NCBI RefSeq assembly: GCF_017357245.1
Contig: NZ_CP071616.1
Location: forward strand, 1 to 64,000
From: Rhizobium bangladeshense
GTDB taxonomy: Bacteria > Pseudomonadota > Alphaproteobacteria > Rhizobiales > Rhizobiaceae
Direction of reading: 5' to 3'
DNA length: 64,000 nucleotides
Position numbers and translations under genes: made by a program. Below are positions 33,022-42,609 of this stretch, piece after piece. Each line of letters starts with the position of its first letter. Position 1 is the stretch's first letter. The notes under the pieces are model-generated. The model did not search any database and was not told where the DNA came from. It saw only the letters and a program-made list of their open reading frames with translations.

Positions 33022-34551
33022 TCAGGATGCCGGCTTTGCTTCTGTTTCGGCAAGGCGATGGGCGATGCGATCGGCATTGGCCATGATCGTCATCGTGATA
33101 TATTTCGATGACAGATCCGGGATAATCGAGCCGTCGACGATGTGGAGACCGCGATGGAAATTCAACTCGCCGTCCGCAGAGGTGCCGAACGGGCCGGAGG
33201 CGCCCATCGGTAAGGTGCCGGCGAAATGCGCGTCGACACCCGGCTCCGCCAGCGAAGAGCCCGGAAGCGGAATGAGTCCCAACCGTTTCCATTCACGCCG
33301 AAGCGCTCTTTTCAAAGCTTCGGCAAGAATATCAAAGCCTTCCGCGAAGCCGCCATGAATGGTCAAACTCTTTTCCGCCGCAGCATCTCGGTGGATGTAG
33401 CTGCGGCTTTGATCGCCAGGATAATAAATGGTGGCGACAAGGAGACTTCCGGCGATCCTCTCGAACGCGGCGCGCCCCGCATTACGGCCGAGCGGCATCC
33501 TGTTGATGAAGTTTTGTGCGGGCAAGGAGCCCACTTCATAAATCGCTCCCGTCACATAATCGGATATGCCGTCACCGTAGCGCAAGGATAATCCGAGCTG
33601 CGCCAGGCTGTGCGTCGGTGTTGACGAACGCAACAACCTTTGCGGGGAAAGCAGGGGAATGGCCAGCGTGGGACTATTCAAGAGACGGAGTCCCTGTTCC
33701 TCAATCGGCAGGTGGTCCGCCAGCAGGGCGGCCGTTCCGAGTACCCCTGCGGCAAGAATGATCCTTGGAGCGAAAAATGACGATCCATCTGCCGTTCTCA
33801 CTGTCCAGCCCGGATTATGTGTCAGCGAAACGGCCCGCATGTTGTCGAGCAGACGAAAATGCGGGGATTTCCGCAACGAAAGCAGGTCCTGTCTGCTGTT
33901 ATATATTGCCCCGTTCGGGCAACCATAGAGACAGTCACTGCCGAGGTCGCATGCCGCTCGTCCCGGCCTCGATTCCGAAAGTATGGCATTCACGGCGGGA
34001 AAAAGCCGAAACGATCCGTTTGCTGGCTTTGCGACCCTGTGCCTATGAAGAACATAGGCAGCCGTCGCCCCAAGCGGCAGGACGGACTCGCCCTCCGCAC
34101 TCCTCTTAAAATCGGCATTCCTGCTGATCCCGATGCGTTCGGATATGCGCTCGTAGGATTTTTGAAGAGAAGCGATGTCTATGGGCCAATTCGCAATGTC
34201 GTCAGCGTCGAGGTAGCTAATCTGCGCACCCCAAATATTGGAGAGGCCGCCACGAGCGAGGCTGCCAATTGGCATGAATCCAACGCCACCTATGCCGGAC
34301 TCGCCCTGGAACCGTTCGAGAATTCCACGCGACACCGGCGTCTGCAGTTTTGGCGAGCTGCCATCGTCTGCCCGCAGCGATTCTAGGTCGCCTCCCAGGA
34401 CACGCACGCTGCGGCTTTCATCCCGCGACCCGACATCATTGCCTGCATCCAGCATCAGGACGCGGCGGCCGGCCGCTATGAGGGGGAACGCGGCGGAAAC
34501 ACCTGCAGGCCCGCTGCCGATGATGATGAAGTCGGCATCCGGCCCATTCAT
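33022..34551 (-). CDS. GMC-family FAD-dependent oxidoreductase
   Basis: A glucose-methanol-choline type oxidoreductase of 509 residues. The FAD-binding start is DADFIIIGSGPAGVSAAFPLI. The C-terminal GMC domain contains DAHFAGTLPMG (active-site histidine region) and IVDGSIIPDLSSKYITMTIMANADRIA. It oxidises an alcohol, often a sugar hydroxyl. It is the last gene of the polysaccharide operon; its start overlaps the stop of the SDR upstream (ATGA). Sugar or sugar-lipid oxidation during glycoconjugate assembly is inferred from that position. Confidence 0.88.
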   Translation of the reverse strand: MNGPDADFIIIGSGPAGVSAAFPLIAAGRRVLMLDAGNDVGSRDESRSVRVLGGDLESLRADDGSSPKLQTPVSRGILERFQGESGIGGVGFMPIGSLARGGLSNIWGAQISYLDADDIANWPIDIASLQKSYERISERIGISRNADFKRSAEGESVLPLGATAAYVLHRHRVAKPANGSFRLFPAVNAILSESRPGRAACDLGSDCLYGCPNGAIYNSRQDLLSLRKSPHFRLLDNMRAVSLTHNPGWTVRTADGSSFFAPRIILAAGVLGTAALLADHLPIEEQGLRLLNSPTLAIPLLSPQRLLRSSTPTHSLAQLGLSLRYGDGISDYVTGAIYEVGSLPAQNFINRMPLGRNAGRAAFERIAGSLLVATIYYPGDQSRSYIHRDAAAEKSLTIHGGFAEGFDILAEALKRALRREWKRLGLIPLPGSSLAEPGVDAHFAGTLPMGASGPFGTSADGELNFHRGLHIVDGSIIPDLSSKYITMTIMANADRIAHRLAETEAKPAS

Positions 34552-35765
34552 CGATATCTCCCGGCGAGGAGGGCGCGGAGAGGAAGGAGCAAGACGTCGC
34601 CTGATATCGTCAGGATTGCGTTGAAAAGCCCGGCCTTCTTGTCTCGCTGCCTTTCCGGTTCAATCGCGAGATCGGCGAGGTAGAGGGCTCTTGCGAGGCG
34701 ATGCTGCGTTCGATTGGCCGGTGGTTCAAACAGCGCCAGCAGACGCGGATGCTTGATCAGCGCCGGTGAGAGACCGAGCGGCGCCAGTCCTTCACGGCGG
34801 AGCCCTTCGGAGAGGCGTTGCAATTGCATTTCGGTGGGCGCGGAGCCGAGATATTGCAGCAGAGCCTTGGCCTCACTTTGCGACGGCTCGCCACTTTTCT
34901 GGCCGAGCTCCGCCGATAGCATCACCAGTGGGTCAGCCAGGTGCAACTTCAGCAGCCTGAGGCTCTCACCACTTTCCATAGGGGTGGCTCCCGCGAGCCC
35001 CAGGACGCGCTCCGGATCGACCGTCGGGATCAGCGGCAGAAGCTTCGTCATCCGGCAGGCGAGCAAGGCGGCAGTGAGGGGGATCGGTATGAAATGCAGG
35101 TTCCCTTTGCCCTGGCTGCGGCGAAGAATGCGCAGCCAGGCGGCAAAGCTTATCGGTCTCTCCTGGGCGAGCACGAATGCCCGCGGCGGCTGGCTTTCGT
35201 CCGTCGCAAGCGTCAACAGGCCTGCGGCCACTTCGTCGAGATGAATGGGCTGAACCTTTCGGCTAAGCCCTATCATCGGCAGCAGCGGACTTAGGGCGGA
35301 TAATTTCGCCATCAGACCGTACATTGCTGTGCGCGGCCCGCCGTACACAAGCCCTATTCGCGCGATCCGAACGATCGGTGCCGCGGCGCTGGCCGCCAGA
35401 TGCTGTTCGATCCTGAATTTGGTGCGGCCGTAGACGTTCAGCGCTTCCGGTCTGGATGACGTGGAGGAGGCAAAGACGAAGCGTGATACTCCGGCTGCCT
35501 TTGCCGCTTCCGCCAATTTCACCGTGCCCGAGATATTGATATTGCTTTCCTCGGCCGCCTCCGGCTCGGTGGCCCAGGAATGCGCGAGATGAACGACTGC
35601 GGCAGCCCCTTCCAGATCGGAGGCGGCGGGCTCGTCGCCGATGCGCCACTTTGCTTCGGAGCGTCGGCCGAACTCAACCACGTCGAAGCCGCGCTCACGC
35701 GCTAACGCTGCAAGTCTTGCGCCGATATAGCCGGTCGATCCGGTGATGATGAGACGCGGTGCCAT
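34548..35765 (-). CDS. NAD-dependent epimerase/SDR-family protein with C-terminal extension
   Basis: A 405-residue extended short-chain dehydrogenase. The N-terminal Rossmann motif is ITGSTGYIGARLAALA (TGxxGxxG). A catalytic tyrosine is in NVYGRTK (YxxxK, about 135). The typical fold ends near residue 260, and about 140 further residues (QSEAKALLQYLGSAPTEMQLQ to LLLPLRALLAGRYR) form an unrecognised tail ending in a hydrophobic stretch. It lies between the heptose kinase and the GMC oxidoreductase genes, with 9 bp before it and an overlap after it, so it probably modifies the same sugar. Confidence 0.82.
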   Translation of the reverse strand: MAPRLIITGSTGYIGARLAALARERGFDVVEFGRRSEAKWRIGDEPAASDLEGAAAVVHLAHSWATEPEAAEESNINISGTVKLAEAAKAAGVSRFVFASSTSSRPEALNVYGRTKFRIEQHLAASAAAPIVRIARIGLVYGGPRTAMYGLMAKLSALSPLLPMIGLSRKVQPIHLDEVAAGLLTLATDESQPPRAFVLAQERPISFAAWLRILRRSQGKGNLHFIPIPLTAALLACRMTKLLPLIPTVDPERVLGLAGATPMESGESLRLLKLHLADPLVMLSAELGQKSGEPSQSEAKALLQYLGSAPTEMQLQRLSEGLRREGLAPLGLSPALIKHPRLLALFEPPANRTQHRLARALYLADLAIEPERQRDKKAGLFNAILTISGDVLLLPLRALLAGRYR

Positions 35766-35774
35766 TCACGCCCC

Positions 35775-36755
35775 CTATTGTGCAAAAGCGATACGCGCGC
35801 CGCTCCAGTCAAAACGAAACTCGATTTCCTTGAGCTGCGACAGGGCCTGCCGGACTTTGGCGTGGCGGTCTTTTGGGCAATAGAGAACGAGGAAGCCGCC
35901 TCCGCCGGCACCCGCGAGCTTGCCGCCGATCGCGCCGGCAGCGCGTGCCGCCTCGTAAAACTCGTCGATCGCGCTGTTGGTGATTTTCGAGGTCAGCGAT
36001 CTTTTCATCATCCATCCGCGATGCAGCGCTTCGCCGAAGGCGCTAAGGTCCCCGGCCATCAGGATGTCGCGCATCTCGTAGCTCAACTGCACCATGCGCT
36101 CGACGGTCCGGAACTTTTCCTCGTCCGTCTCCATCGCTTGCACCTGTGTCGACAGCACCGAACGCGTATCGCGCTGGTTGCCGGTGAAAAACAGAAGGAT
36201 GTTGCTCTCGAGCTCAGCCATCTTTTCGGAGCTGAGGACGACGGGTTGTACGTTCACGCTGCCGTTGGAATTGAATTCGATGAAATTCAGGCCACCATGG
36301 GCGGCAGCGTACTGGTCCTGTTTGCCGATCGGCTCCTTCAGGATGTCAATCTCGAGTTTGCAGGCTTCTTCCGCCAACTGGTCCTTTGAGGCAAAGCGTG
36401 AGCTGTGGGCGTAGAGCGCGTTGATCAGCGCCACGGAAAAGGAGCTGGATGATCCAAGACCGGTCCCGGAGGGAATGTCAGCAACGGAGGCGACTTCGAT
36501 GCCAGGCTCGACCCTGTGCATGCGCAAGGCCTCGCGCAGCAGCGGATGCGCGATTTCTTCAAGTGTGTCGGCAAGCTCGGTGCGTGTATATTTAAGATGG
36601 TATTTGTTTTCATTGAAGTAGTTGTGCACGATAACGAAGCTGTACTTGGCTATCGCGCAGGACAGTACCGCCCCAGCCTGACGACGGTAATAGGACGCTA
36701 TATCAGAGCCGCCGCCGGCAAAACTGACCCGAAAAGGTGCGGATGAAACGATCAA
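35775..36755 (-). CDS. hddA: GHMP kinase, probable D-glycero-D-manno-heptose 7-phosphate kinase
   Basis: A 326-residue GHMP-superfamily sugar kinase. Motif 1 is SSAPFRVSFAGGGSDIASYY, typical of HddA; motif 2 is DIPSGTGLGSSSSFSVALINAL (ATP loop, about 92-113); motif 3 is IGGKLAGAGGGGFLVLYC. It would phosphorylate C1 of heptose 7-phosphate. I start it at TTG 36755, which overlaps the upstream stop (TTGA) with GAGGGGG ahead; the frame is open further upstream but only inside the neighbouring gene. With GmhA, GmhB and nucleotidyltransferase functions nearby it completes the GDP-heptose route. Confidence 0.85.
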   Translation of the reverse strand: MIVSSAPFRVSFAGGGSDIASYYRRQAGAVLSCAIAKYSFVIVHNYFNENKYHLKYTRTELADTLEEIAHPLLREALRMHRVEPGIEVASVADIPSGTGLGSSSSFSVALINALYAHSSRFASKDQLAEEACKLEIDILKEPIGKQDQYAAAHGGLNFIEFNSNGSVNVQPVVLSSEKMAELESNILLFFTGNQRDTRSVLSTQVQAMETDEEKFRTVERMVQLSYEMRDILMAGDLSAFGEALHRGWMMKRSLTSKITNSAIDEFYEAARAAGAIGGKLAGAGGGGFLVLYCPKDRHAKVRQALSQLKEIEFRFDWSGARIAFAQ

Positions 36756-38701
36756 AGGATTGCCCCCTCGAGATTGATGATAATATCGGCCGACCGGCGC
36801 TGCAGATCGATCCTCGGCCACTCATCCTGAATTCGTGACTGCCAGAGTCCTTCGGCGGCAACCGGCGTGAGGCCTTTCCAGGCGTAGAAGGTGTGAAAGC
36901 GGTTCAGCAGGGTCTGCTGTGACGCTTCGACGAAAACGGCCATATCGACCTCCTCGCGGATCGACGCGTGCCCGGCAAAGATGCCGTCCAGCAGGATGAC
37001 CTCGGCATCTCGCGCGTCATAGGTGGTAGTAACCCTGAACTGGCCACGGCTTGCCGCGTTATAACCGGGCGCTTCGACCTGACCGGATCGGCGCAGCATG
37101 CTGACGATTTCGGGATAGAGCTCGACCCTGCTGCGCTCTTCCGCGCTCATATCCGGGCTGCGATGTTCGAGCGGCAGTATCCAGCGGTCGAGTTCCAGCC
37201 TCAGCACCCGGCGCCTTGTTTCCGAAAGTATGCGTTGGACGGCATGCGCAAACGTACTTTTCCCGGAGCGGGAACGGCCGCATATGCTTACGAGCAGCGG
37301 ACCTGCTGTTTGTGAAAGCCGTTCCTCGATCACTCCTGATAGAGCTTTCCCGATGTCCTGATATTGGCATTGAAAGCGAACGGCGTCATAGACCGTGTCG
37401 AAGATGAGATCGGCGTGCGGAATAGCTGTTTCGGCAGCGGGATAGCTCTTTTCGTCCCGTAGGCCATAACCGGTCCGGACGCCATAGGCCCAGATGCCCG
37501 CCTTGCGGCCCGCGCCTATGTCGCGCAGGCTGTCGCCGATGATGACGGATTTCGCCCCTTCAATAGGCAGTTCCGCCATGGCTTGACGGATCATCAGATC
37601 TCCAGGTTTCCGGCAGGCGCAGTCGATCTTGAGCGCTGCGACTTCGTTCGGAAATCCCCTGTCGGGGTGGTGGGGACAAAAATAGATACGGTCCAGGACG
37701 CCGCCCTCTTCGGCGAGCTCGGCCTCCAGGCGGCCAAGCACATGATCCAGTCCTGTTTCATCCAGCATGCCTTTGGCGACTTGCGGTCTGTTTGTTACAG
37801 CCACCGTAAGGAAGCCGGCCTCGCGGGCGAGCCGCACCGCTTGGCCGGCTCGGCTCACCAGCTTCACTTGGTCGGGATGTGTGACCCCATGGCCGCCGAC
37901 GTCTTCGTTGAGCACGCCGTCGCAATCGAAAAAAACAGCAGGTCTTCGAACCGACAGATGGACGGCATGAACCCGTTCATGCCGAATATCCTCGGCCGCG
38001 GCGGCATGTCGGCTCGGAGATCCGGTGTCCTTCATATATTCCGGTGTATCATAAATCGCGACCGGTATGGACCGCTCGAGGAGACCGGGGATCACATCAT
38101 GAATCATGTCGGCCGGCTGCCCCGGCAGGAGAGTCTCGAAAAACTGGCCGCAAGCCACGTACAAACCGGCCGGCACGAGATTGCGCCAATCCGCCTCACG
38201 CGGCGCCTTGCGGGGCAACAGGCGCTGGAGATAGCCGTTCTTCTGAACAACGATGTCTGATGTGCGGGGATGATCGTTGGGATGAGCGATGATCGTAAGC
38301 GCAGCGGGAAATTGCCGACGATGGCTGGCAAGCGCCGACAGATCGATATCAAAAAGCATGTCGCCGTAGACGATAAGGACGTCATCGGCGATCGTCTCCA
38401 AAGTCGTCAAGCAACCGGCCGTACCGAGCGGAGACTTCTCAACGAACACTTCGATTGTAACGCCAAGTTTTTCAGCTTCCGGGCCGAGGGCAGGCTCGAG
38501 CTGGCTGCCCAGATGGCCGCCAAGCACACGCACATGCTGAATGCCTTCGCGGGCGAGTACACGAATCTGCCTGACGATGATTGGCACGCCCTCGAGCGGC
38601 AGAAGGGCCTTCGGAATGACATCGCCCGTCATGCTGTGCGCGCGTGTTCCGAGGCCGCCGGCAATGATGATTGCCTCGCGGATGGCGTTTTCAGAACCCA
38701 T
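36752..38701 (-). CDS. Three-domain protein: sugar-1-phosphate nucleotidyltransferase, HAD phosphatase and P-loop kinase
   Basis: A 649-residue fusion. Residues about 5-230 are a nucleotidyltransferase (AIIIAGGLGTRAHSM, then PKALLPLEGVPII; LIVYGDMLFDID), HddC/mannose-1-P guanylyltransferase-like. Residues about 245-430 are a GmhB-type HAD phosphatase (FFDCDGVLN, TNRPQVAKG, zinc loop CPHHPD with CACRKP, IIGDSLRDIGAG). Residues about 455-649 are a uridine-kinase-like P-loop domain (SICGRSRSGKSTFAHAV, LLDGIFAGH). The first two would dephosphorylate heptose 1,7-bisphosphate and activate the 1-phosphate; the kinase's role is unclear. Start ATG 38701 is chosen from the family N-terminus. It overlaps both neighbours. 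Confidence 0.88.
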   Translation of the reverse strand: MGSENAIREAIIIAGGLGTRAHSMTGDVIPKALLPLEGVPIIVRQIRVLAREGIQHVRVLGGHLGSQLEPALGPEAEKLGVTIEVFVEKSPLGTAGCLTTLETIADDVLIVYGDMLFDIDLSALASHRRQFPAALTIIAHPNDHPRTSDIVVQKNGYLQRLLPRKAPREADWRNLVPAGLYVACGQFFETLLPGQPADMIHDVIPGLLERSIPVAIYDTPEYMKDTGSPSRHAAAAEDIRHERVHAVHLSVRRPAVFFDCDGVLNEDVGGHGVTHPDQVKLVSRAGQAVRLAREAGFLTVAVTNRPQVAKGMLDETGLDHVLGRLEAELAEEGGVLDRIYFCPHHPDRGFPNEVAALKIDCACRKPGDLMIRQAMAELPIEGAKSVIIGDSLRDIGAGRKAGIWAYGVRTGYGLRDEKSYPAAETAIPHADLIFDTVYDAVRFQCQYQDIGKALSGVIEERLSQTAGPLLVSICGRSRSGKSTFAHAVQRILSETRRRVLRLELDRWILPLEHRSPDMSAEERSRVELYPEIVSMLRRSGQVEAPGYNAASRGQFRVTTTYDARDAEVILLDGIFAGHASIREEVDMAVFVEASQQTLLNRFHTFYAWKGLTPVAAEGLWQSRIQDEWPRIDLQRRSADIIINLEGAIL

Positions 38702-39632
38702 TCGCGAGGATCCGCTCGACGGCGAGTTCAACAGCCTCGGTCGACTTTCGCTTCGGCGTCCAGCCCAGAGCGACAAGTCGGCTTATGTCGTAGCTGAAGC
38801 GCGGCACATCGCCCAGCCAGCCGCGGTCTTCGCTTCCATATTCGATAGCGGCTCCGGATGCGACCTTGGAGACCACGATCTCGGCGATATCCCGGACAGA
38901 TGTTTCGCCGATGCCGCTGGCATGAAAAACCTCATAGGCACCGGGCGCCTTGTCCCAGGCGAGAAGAATCGCGTCCACCAGATCGCCCACATAAAGATAG
39001 GGCTTTGTCTGCATGCCGTTGCCGAGCACCTGGAGCCGTGTCGGATCAGCCTTCAGCCTGTTGATGAAGTCATAGATGGCCCCGTGCGTGGAGCGTTCCC
39101 CGACGACATTGGGAAAGCGCAGCACGAGCGTCTTGATGCCAAATGACAGCGCATAGACGGACAAATAGGCTTCGGCGGCAAGCTTGCTGGCGCCATACAG
39201 CGAAATCGGCCGCATGGGGCCGTGACTTTCGTGAATGTTTCCTTCGGCTTCACCGAATACGGCGGAGGTGCTGGCGAAAAAAAGCTTGCCGATGTCATGC
39301 TTGCGCATGATGGCGAGCAGCGTCGTCGTCGTCAGCTGGTTCAGCTGCAGGTCAAGCTCCGCATTGGCATTGCCTGCGGCAATATCGGAATTGGCGGCCA
39401 GATGGAAAACGGCGTCGGGTCGGTCCGTCCCAATGAGTCGATCCATGCCTTCCCGATCGAGCATATCCAGCTGATGGAAGCGAAAATCCGGGCGAATCAT
39501 CAGATGGTCGATGTTCCGCATCCGGCCAAGATGAAGATTGTCGATCGCGGTTACCCGATAGCCCAATTCCAAAAGGCGATCGCAGAGATGGCTGCCGATA
39601 AATCCGGCCCCTCCCGTTACCAAGGCATGCAT
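38691..39632 (-). CDS. NAD-dependent sugar epimerase/dehydratase
   Basis: An extended SDR of 313 residues acting on nucleotide sugars. The motifs are MHALVTGGAGFIGSHLCDRLLELG (NAD binding), DAVFHLAANSDI, and the catalytic SLYGASK (YxxxK, about 152). The open frame continues upstream, but ATG 39632 fits the family start exactly. It overlaps the next gene by 11 bp and follows the flippase-like gene by 32 bp. A GDP-heptose-modifying step (epimerisation or 4,6-dehydration) is inferred from context. Confidence 0.88.
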   Translation of the reverse strand: MHALVTGGAGFIGSHLCDRLLELGYRVTAIDNLHLGRMRNIDHLMIRPDFRFHQLDMLDREGMDRLIGTDRPDAVFHLAANSDIAAGNANAELDLQLNQLTTTTLLAIMRKHDIGKLFFASTSAVFGEAEGNIHESHGPMRPISLYGASKLAAEAYLSVYALSFGIKTLVLRFPNVVGERSTHGAIYDFINRLKADPTRLQVLGNGMQTKPYLYVGDLVDAILLAWDKAPGAYEVFHASGIGETSVRDIAEIVVSKVASGAAIEYGSEDRGWLGDVPRFSYDISRLVALGWTPKRKSTEAVELAVERILANGF

Positions 39633-39664
39633 GACGGCAGCTCCATATGATCTGTTAAGGCTCT

Positions 39665-40624
39665 TCAGAGCGCTTTGATCTTTCCCGAATGAGGACGCGA
39701 TAGGACGAATACACCACCGGCCAAGCCGATCACAAGCTGCAACAGGCCGAAAACCACCGACAGCGTCGCAGCGTCCGTCGTGCCGATGCCGAACACAGCA
39801 AGTGAAAGGATCATGCCGCCTTCGCGCAGACCCCATCCTCCCACGGAAATCGGAAGCATGGCGATCAAAAGCACCGGCGGGAAAGCGGCTGCGGCCTGAC
39901 CCCAATCGAGCGGGAGGCCAAGACCGAGAACGAGGATCTCAAGCGAGACGACACTTAACCCGTGAATGACGAGGGTCAACAGGAATACCCCGAGCATTCT
40001 TCGGTGGGTGAGAAAAGCTGCCAGCGCCTCGTTCAGCGCGTGCAGCTTTGCCGGCACAAACCGCACGAAAAATTGCCGGCGCCAGCTGAAGACCAGGGCC
40101 GATGCGATCGCTCCCGCGACGCCGAGAGCCGTGAGTTCGACGAGATAGGGGATCGGGAAGTCATGCCCGTAAAAGCCGCGCATGATGATTAGTCCGATCA
40201 GCGCAACCACCGCCAGTCCGAAAAGCGTGAGGATCCGGTCCAGAACGACGCCTAGCGTCGCTTCCGTTATCGTCAGGCCATATTTGATGGCGCCGAATAT
40301 CCGGGCGGCATCGCCTGGAATGGGACTTGGAAGAGCTTGATTGTAAAAGAGGCTCTGCATGAAGAGTTTCATGGCGCCTCTCAGTTTCAGTCTTTGCCCT
40401 ATCATTTCCGACAGAAGGCACCACCGCCACGCCGAAAGCAGGGCCTGCAACAGAAGCAGGAAGACGCTGAGCCAGATGGTCGTCGCCGACAGAGTCCGGA
40501 CCGCAGCCCACCCTTCTGCGAAATCGACGCCAAGTGCGATCCAGATAACGAGGCCAAGCGCGACGGCCACTTTGAGGACCGGTATAGCGATTCGAAGCAA
40601 GGCGCGGAGGGACGGGGCAGTCAC
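39665..40624 (-). CDS. Flippase-like membrane protein (LPG synthase TM/YbhN type)
   Basis: A polytopic membrane protein of 319 residues with seven or eight hydrophobic segments. The PLPSPIPGDAARIFGAIKYG stretch (about 114-133) and VVLDRILTLFGLAVVALIGL match the lysylphosphatidylglycerol-synthase transmembrane (UPF0104) family. Members without the synthase domain are often encoded with polyprenyl-linked glycosyltransferases and may help lipid-sugar translocation. The start is GTG 40624, overlapping the upstream stop (GTGA). Confidence 0.82.
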   Translation of the reverse strand: MTAPSLRALLRIAIPVLKVAVALGLVIWIALGVDFAEGWAAVRTLSATTIWLSVFLLLLQALLSAWRWCLLSEMIGQRLKLRGAMKLFMQSLFYNQALPSPIPGDAARIFGAIKYGLTITEATLGVVLDRILTLFGLAVVALIGLIIMRGFYGHDFPIPYLVELTALGVAGAIASALVFSWRRQFFVRFVPAKLHALNEALAAFLTHRRMLGVFLLTLVIHGLSVVSLEILVLGLGLPLDWGQAAAAFPPVLLIAMLPISVGGWGLREGGMILSLAVFGIGTTDAATLSVVFGLLQLVIGLAGGVFVLSRPHSGKIKAL

Positions 40625-42590
40625 GATGCCCGATCCGCGTCAAAGCGGTAGAGCTTCCAGCCGAACCGATCCGTCAATATCAAAGAGGAGCGAGGCATCA
40701 TGCGGGCTATGACGCTGTTGGCCATCACTATTTTGTCCTCTCCAATGCGTTCGGCGAGGAACGCGCTATCGGCATCGGGGGGAACGATGAAGTAGGCTAT
40801 ATGATTGTCCTTGATGAAAGCATCGATATCCGAACCCGGCGCAGGCAGCACGTAGCGCGGTAATTGCCAGCCGCCGTCGCGGCCGTCGTTATAAGCCGTG
40901 GACAATAATGTATTGGCCGTATCGAAAGGTTGAAAGACGGTTCGCAGGTCGTGATCTGCGATATAGCGGTACATCAAATATGCTTCGCGATGGCTCTCCA
41001 TATATTTATCGACGCTGATCATCCCAAGCACGACGTGGAGGTCTTTCGTCCTGGCCGGGTCGATGTCGCTACCGCCCATTCGATGCCAGTGGAAAATCCA
41101 GAGCCCCCGGCCAGCAAGACTATTATCACCGGGCTGGCGACCCTGCATGCCGGCGAGGAAGCCATTTTCGCAAGTGGAGCCATCCGCGGCAGGACCTGTC
41201 GGTCAAGCCATTTATCCAGCCTTTCGCGAACCAGAGAGGCTCCGATAAAACCAGTCGAAAAGAAAAGCAAATAGGCTGGCGTTGCCCACCTGATGTGATT
41301 GAACATGACAGTGTACCATATCACGAACATCGCAAAGACGATGGCGGCGAGAAATGCGATGCGCCGGAAAGCCACCGTCAGACCGGCCAATATTAAAGCG
41401 AGAGCGGCGAAAGCATTCGGCTTGTTCTCGAGAAACCAGTCGTAAAGAATATAGAGAAAGTCCTGCCAACCCTGCAGAGTGGCAAGATTTGTCACAAAGT
41501 GTCGGTTGGCGGGATCGAAGGCCCTGCCCAGTTCGAGCATGTAATCGGCCATCCAAGCATCGCTGAGGCCTGGGTGACCGAACATGAAGGGATAGATCGG
41601 ATTGCCGAGTACGACCAGGTTTTTCGCATACCAATAGCCGGCGATTACGAGAAATGCGCAAAGGCATGGCAGAAGGAGCGGCAGGGATAGCCTCCCCTTG
41701 AGAAGCATCGGTATCAATATCAGCCCTATGAGGACGACCATTTGCAGTTCGGTATATTTCCCTCCGACCGCTCCTCCTAACACGAGCGCGCAATGAAAGA
41801 GCTCCGCCGGCCGCCGAGTTTCGAAATAACGCCACAGGAAAAGCACGGCTGCGACGGAGAAACACGACCGGGCCAGATCCGTCATCGGTTCGCCGACACT
41901 GCCCCTGAAGAAGGGGATGCTGAGGATCAGAGCGGCCACCAGAAAAAAGCCGCATGCGCGCCAACGACTGGCGCAGCTTGAAAGCAGGAACAGAAATCCG
42001 AAGAAAATCGCAATATTCATGACCGCCGCGCCGGTCCAGTGACCGCTGACCATCATGACGAGAGCAAACAGCAGATTGAAGAAGAGCGGAATATTGCCGT
42101 AGAAGGGATGGTCGATCTGCGGTGACACAAAGCCGGCGTGATCGATGATGCTGTTCGCCAGAGGGATATGGAAAACCCACACGTCGGCAATAGCTGACGG
42201 GAATTGTGCCAGCACACTCCACACATAACCAAGTATGAGGCATGTGAGGGCTGCAAGCGCTGGAAGCGGATTTCCGTTTTTCACCTCTGCGGCGATTTTG
42301 CCAAGCAGCGAGGCCAGGTCGCGAAGAACGGCGACGAGATCGCGCCGCCGCCAGATCATCGAGACAGCCACTATGGGAAGAACGATTTCCCATCTCAATC
42401 CATGAAACGCGCCAAGAATAGTGGCCGCGCCGCCGGCGATCGCCAGGGCCGGCAAAATACCGCTGAACAGAAAATCGGTGCCGTCTCGGAAAGGCTGATC
42501 GCAACGTCGGTTGAGCCAGGCCACGATGCCTTTGTCGATCACGAGGCCCCATAATATTATGGAAACAACCGCGAACCAGCCTACGATCAT
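40621..42590 (-). pseudogene. Polytopic GT-C-type glycosyltransferase, frameshifted
   Basis: A membrane protein with many hydrophobic helices and the first-loop pattern DVWVFHIPLANSIIDHAGFVSPQIDHPFYGNIPLFFN, as in GT-C glycosyltransferases that use polyprenyl-phosphate sugars. Start ATG 42590. The frame is good to IIVLLAGG near 41105, then breaks at five G (minus strand; 41104-41108). With a sixth G it continues LWIFHWHRMGGSDIDPART and runs to the stop at 40621, adding a C-terminal periplasmic domain of about 160 residues. As written the protein loses that domain. A G-run indel could be mutation, phase variation or sequencing error. Confidence 0.75.
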
Positions 42591-42609
42591 GATAGCCCTT
42601 TCGTCGCTG

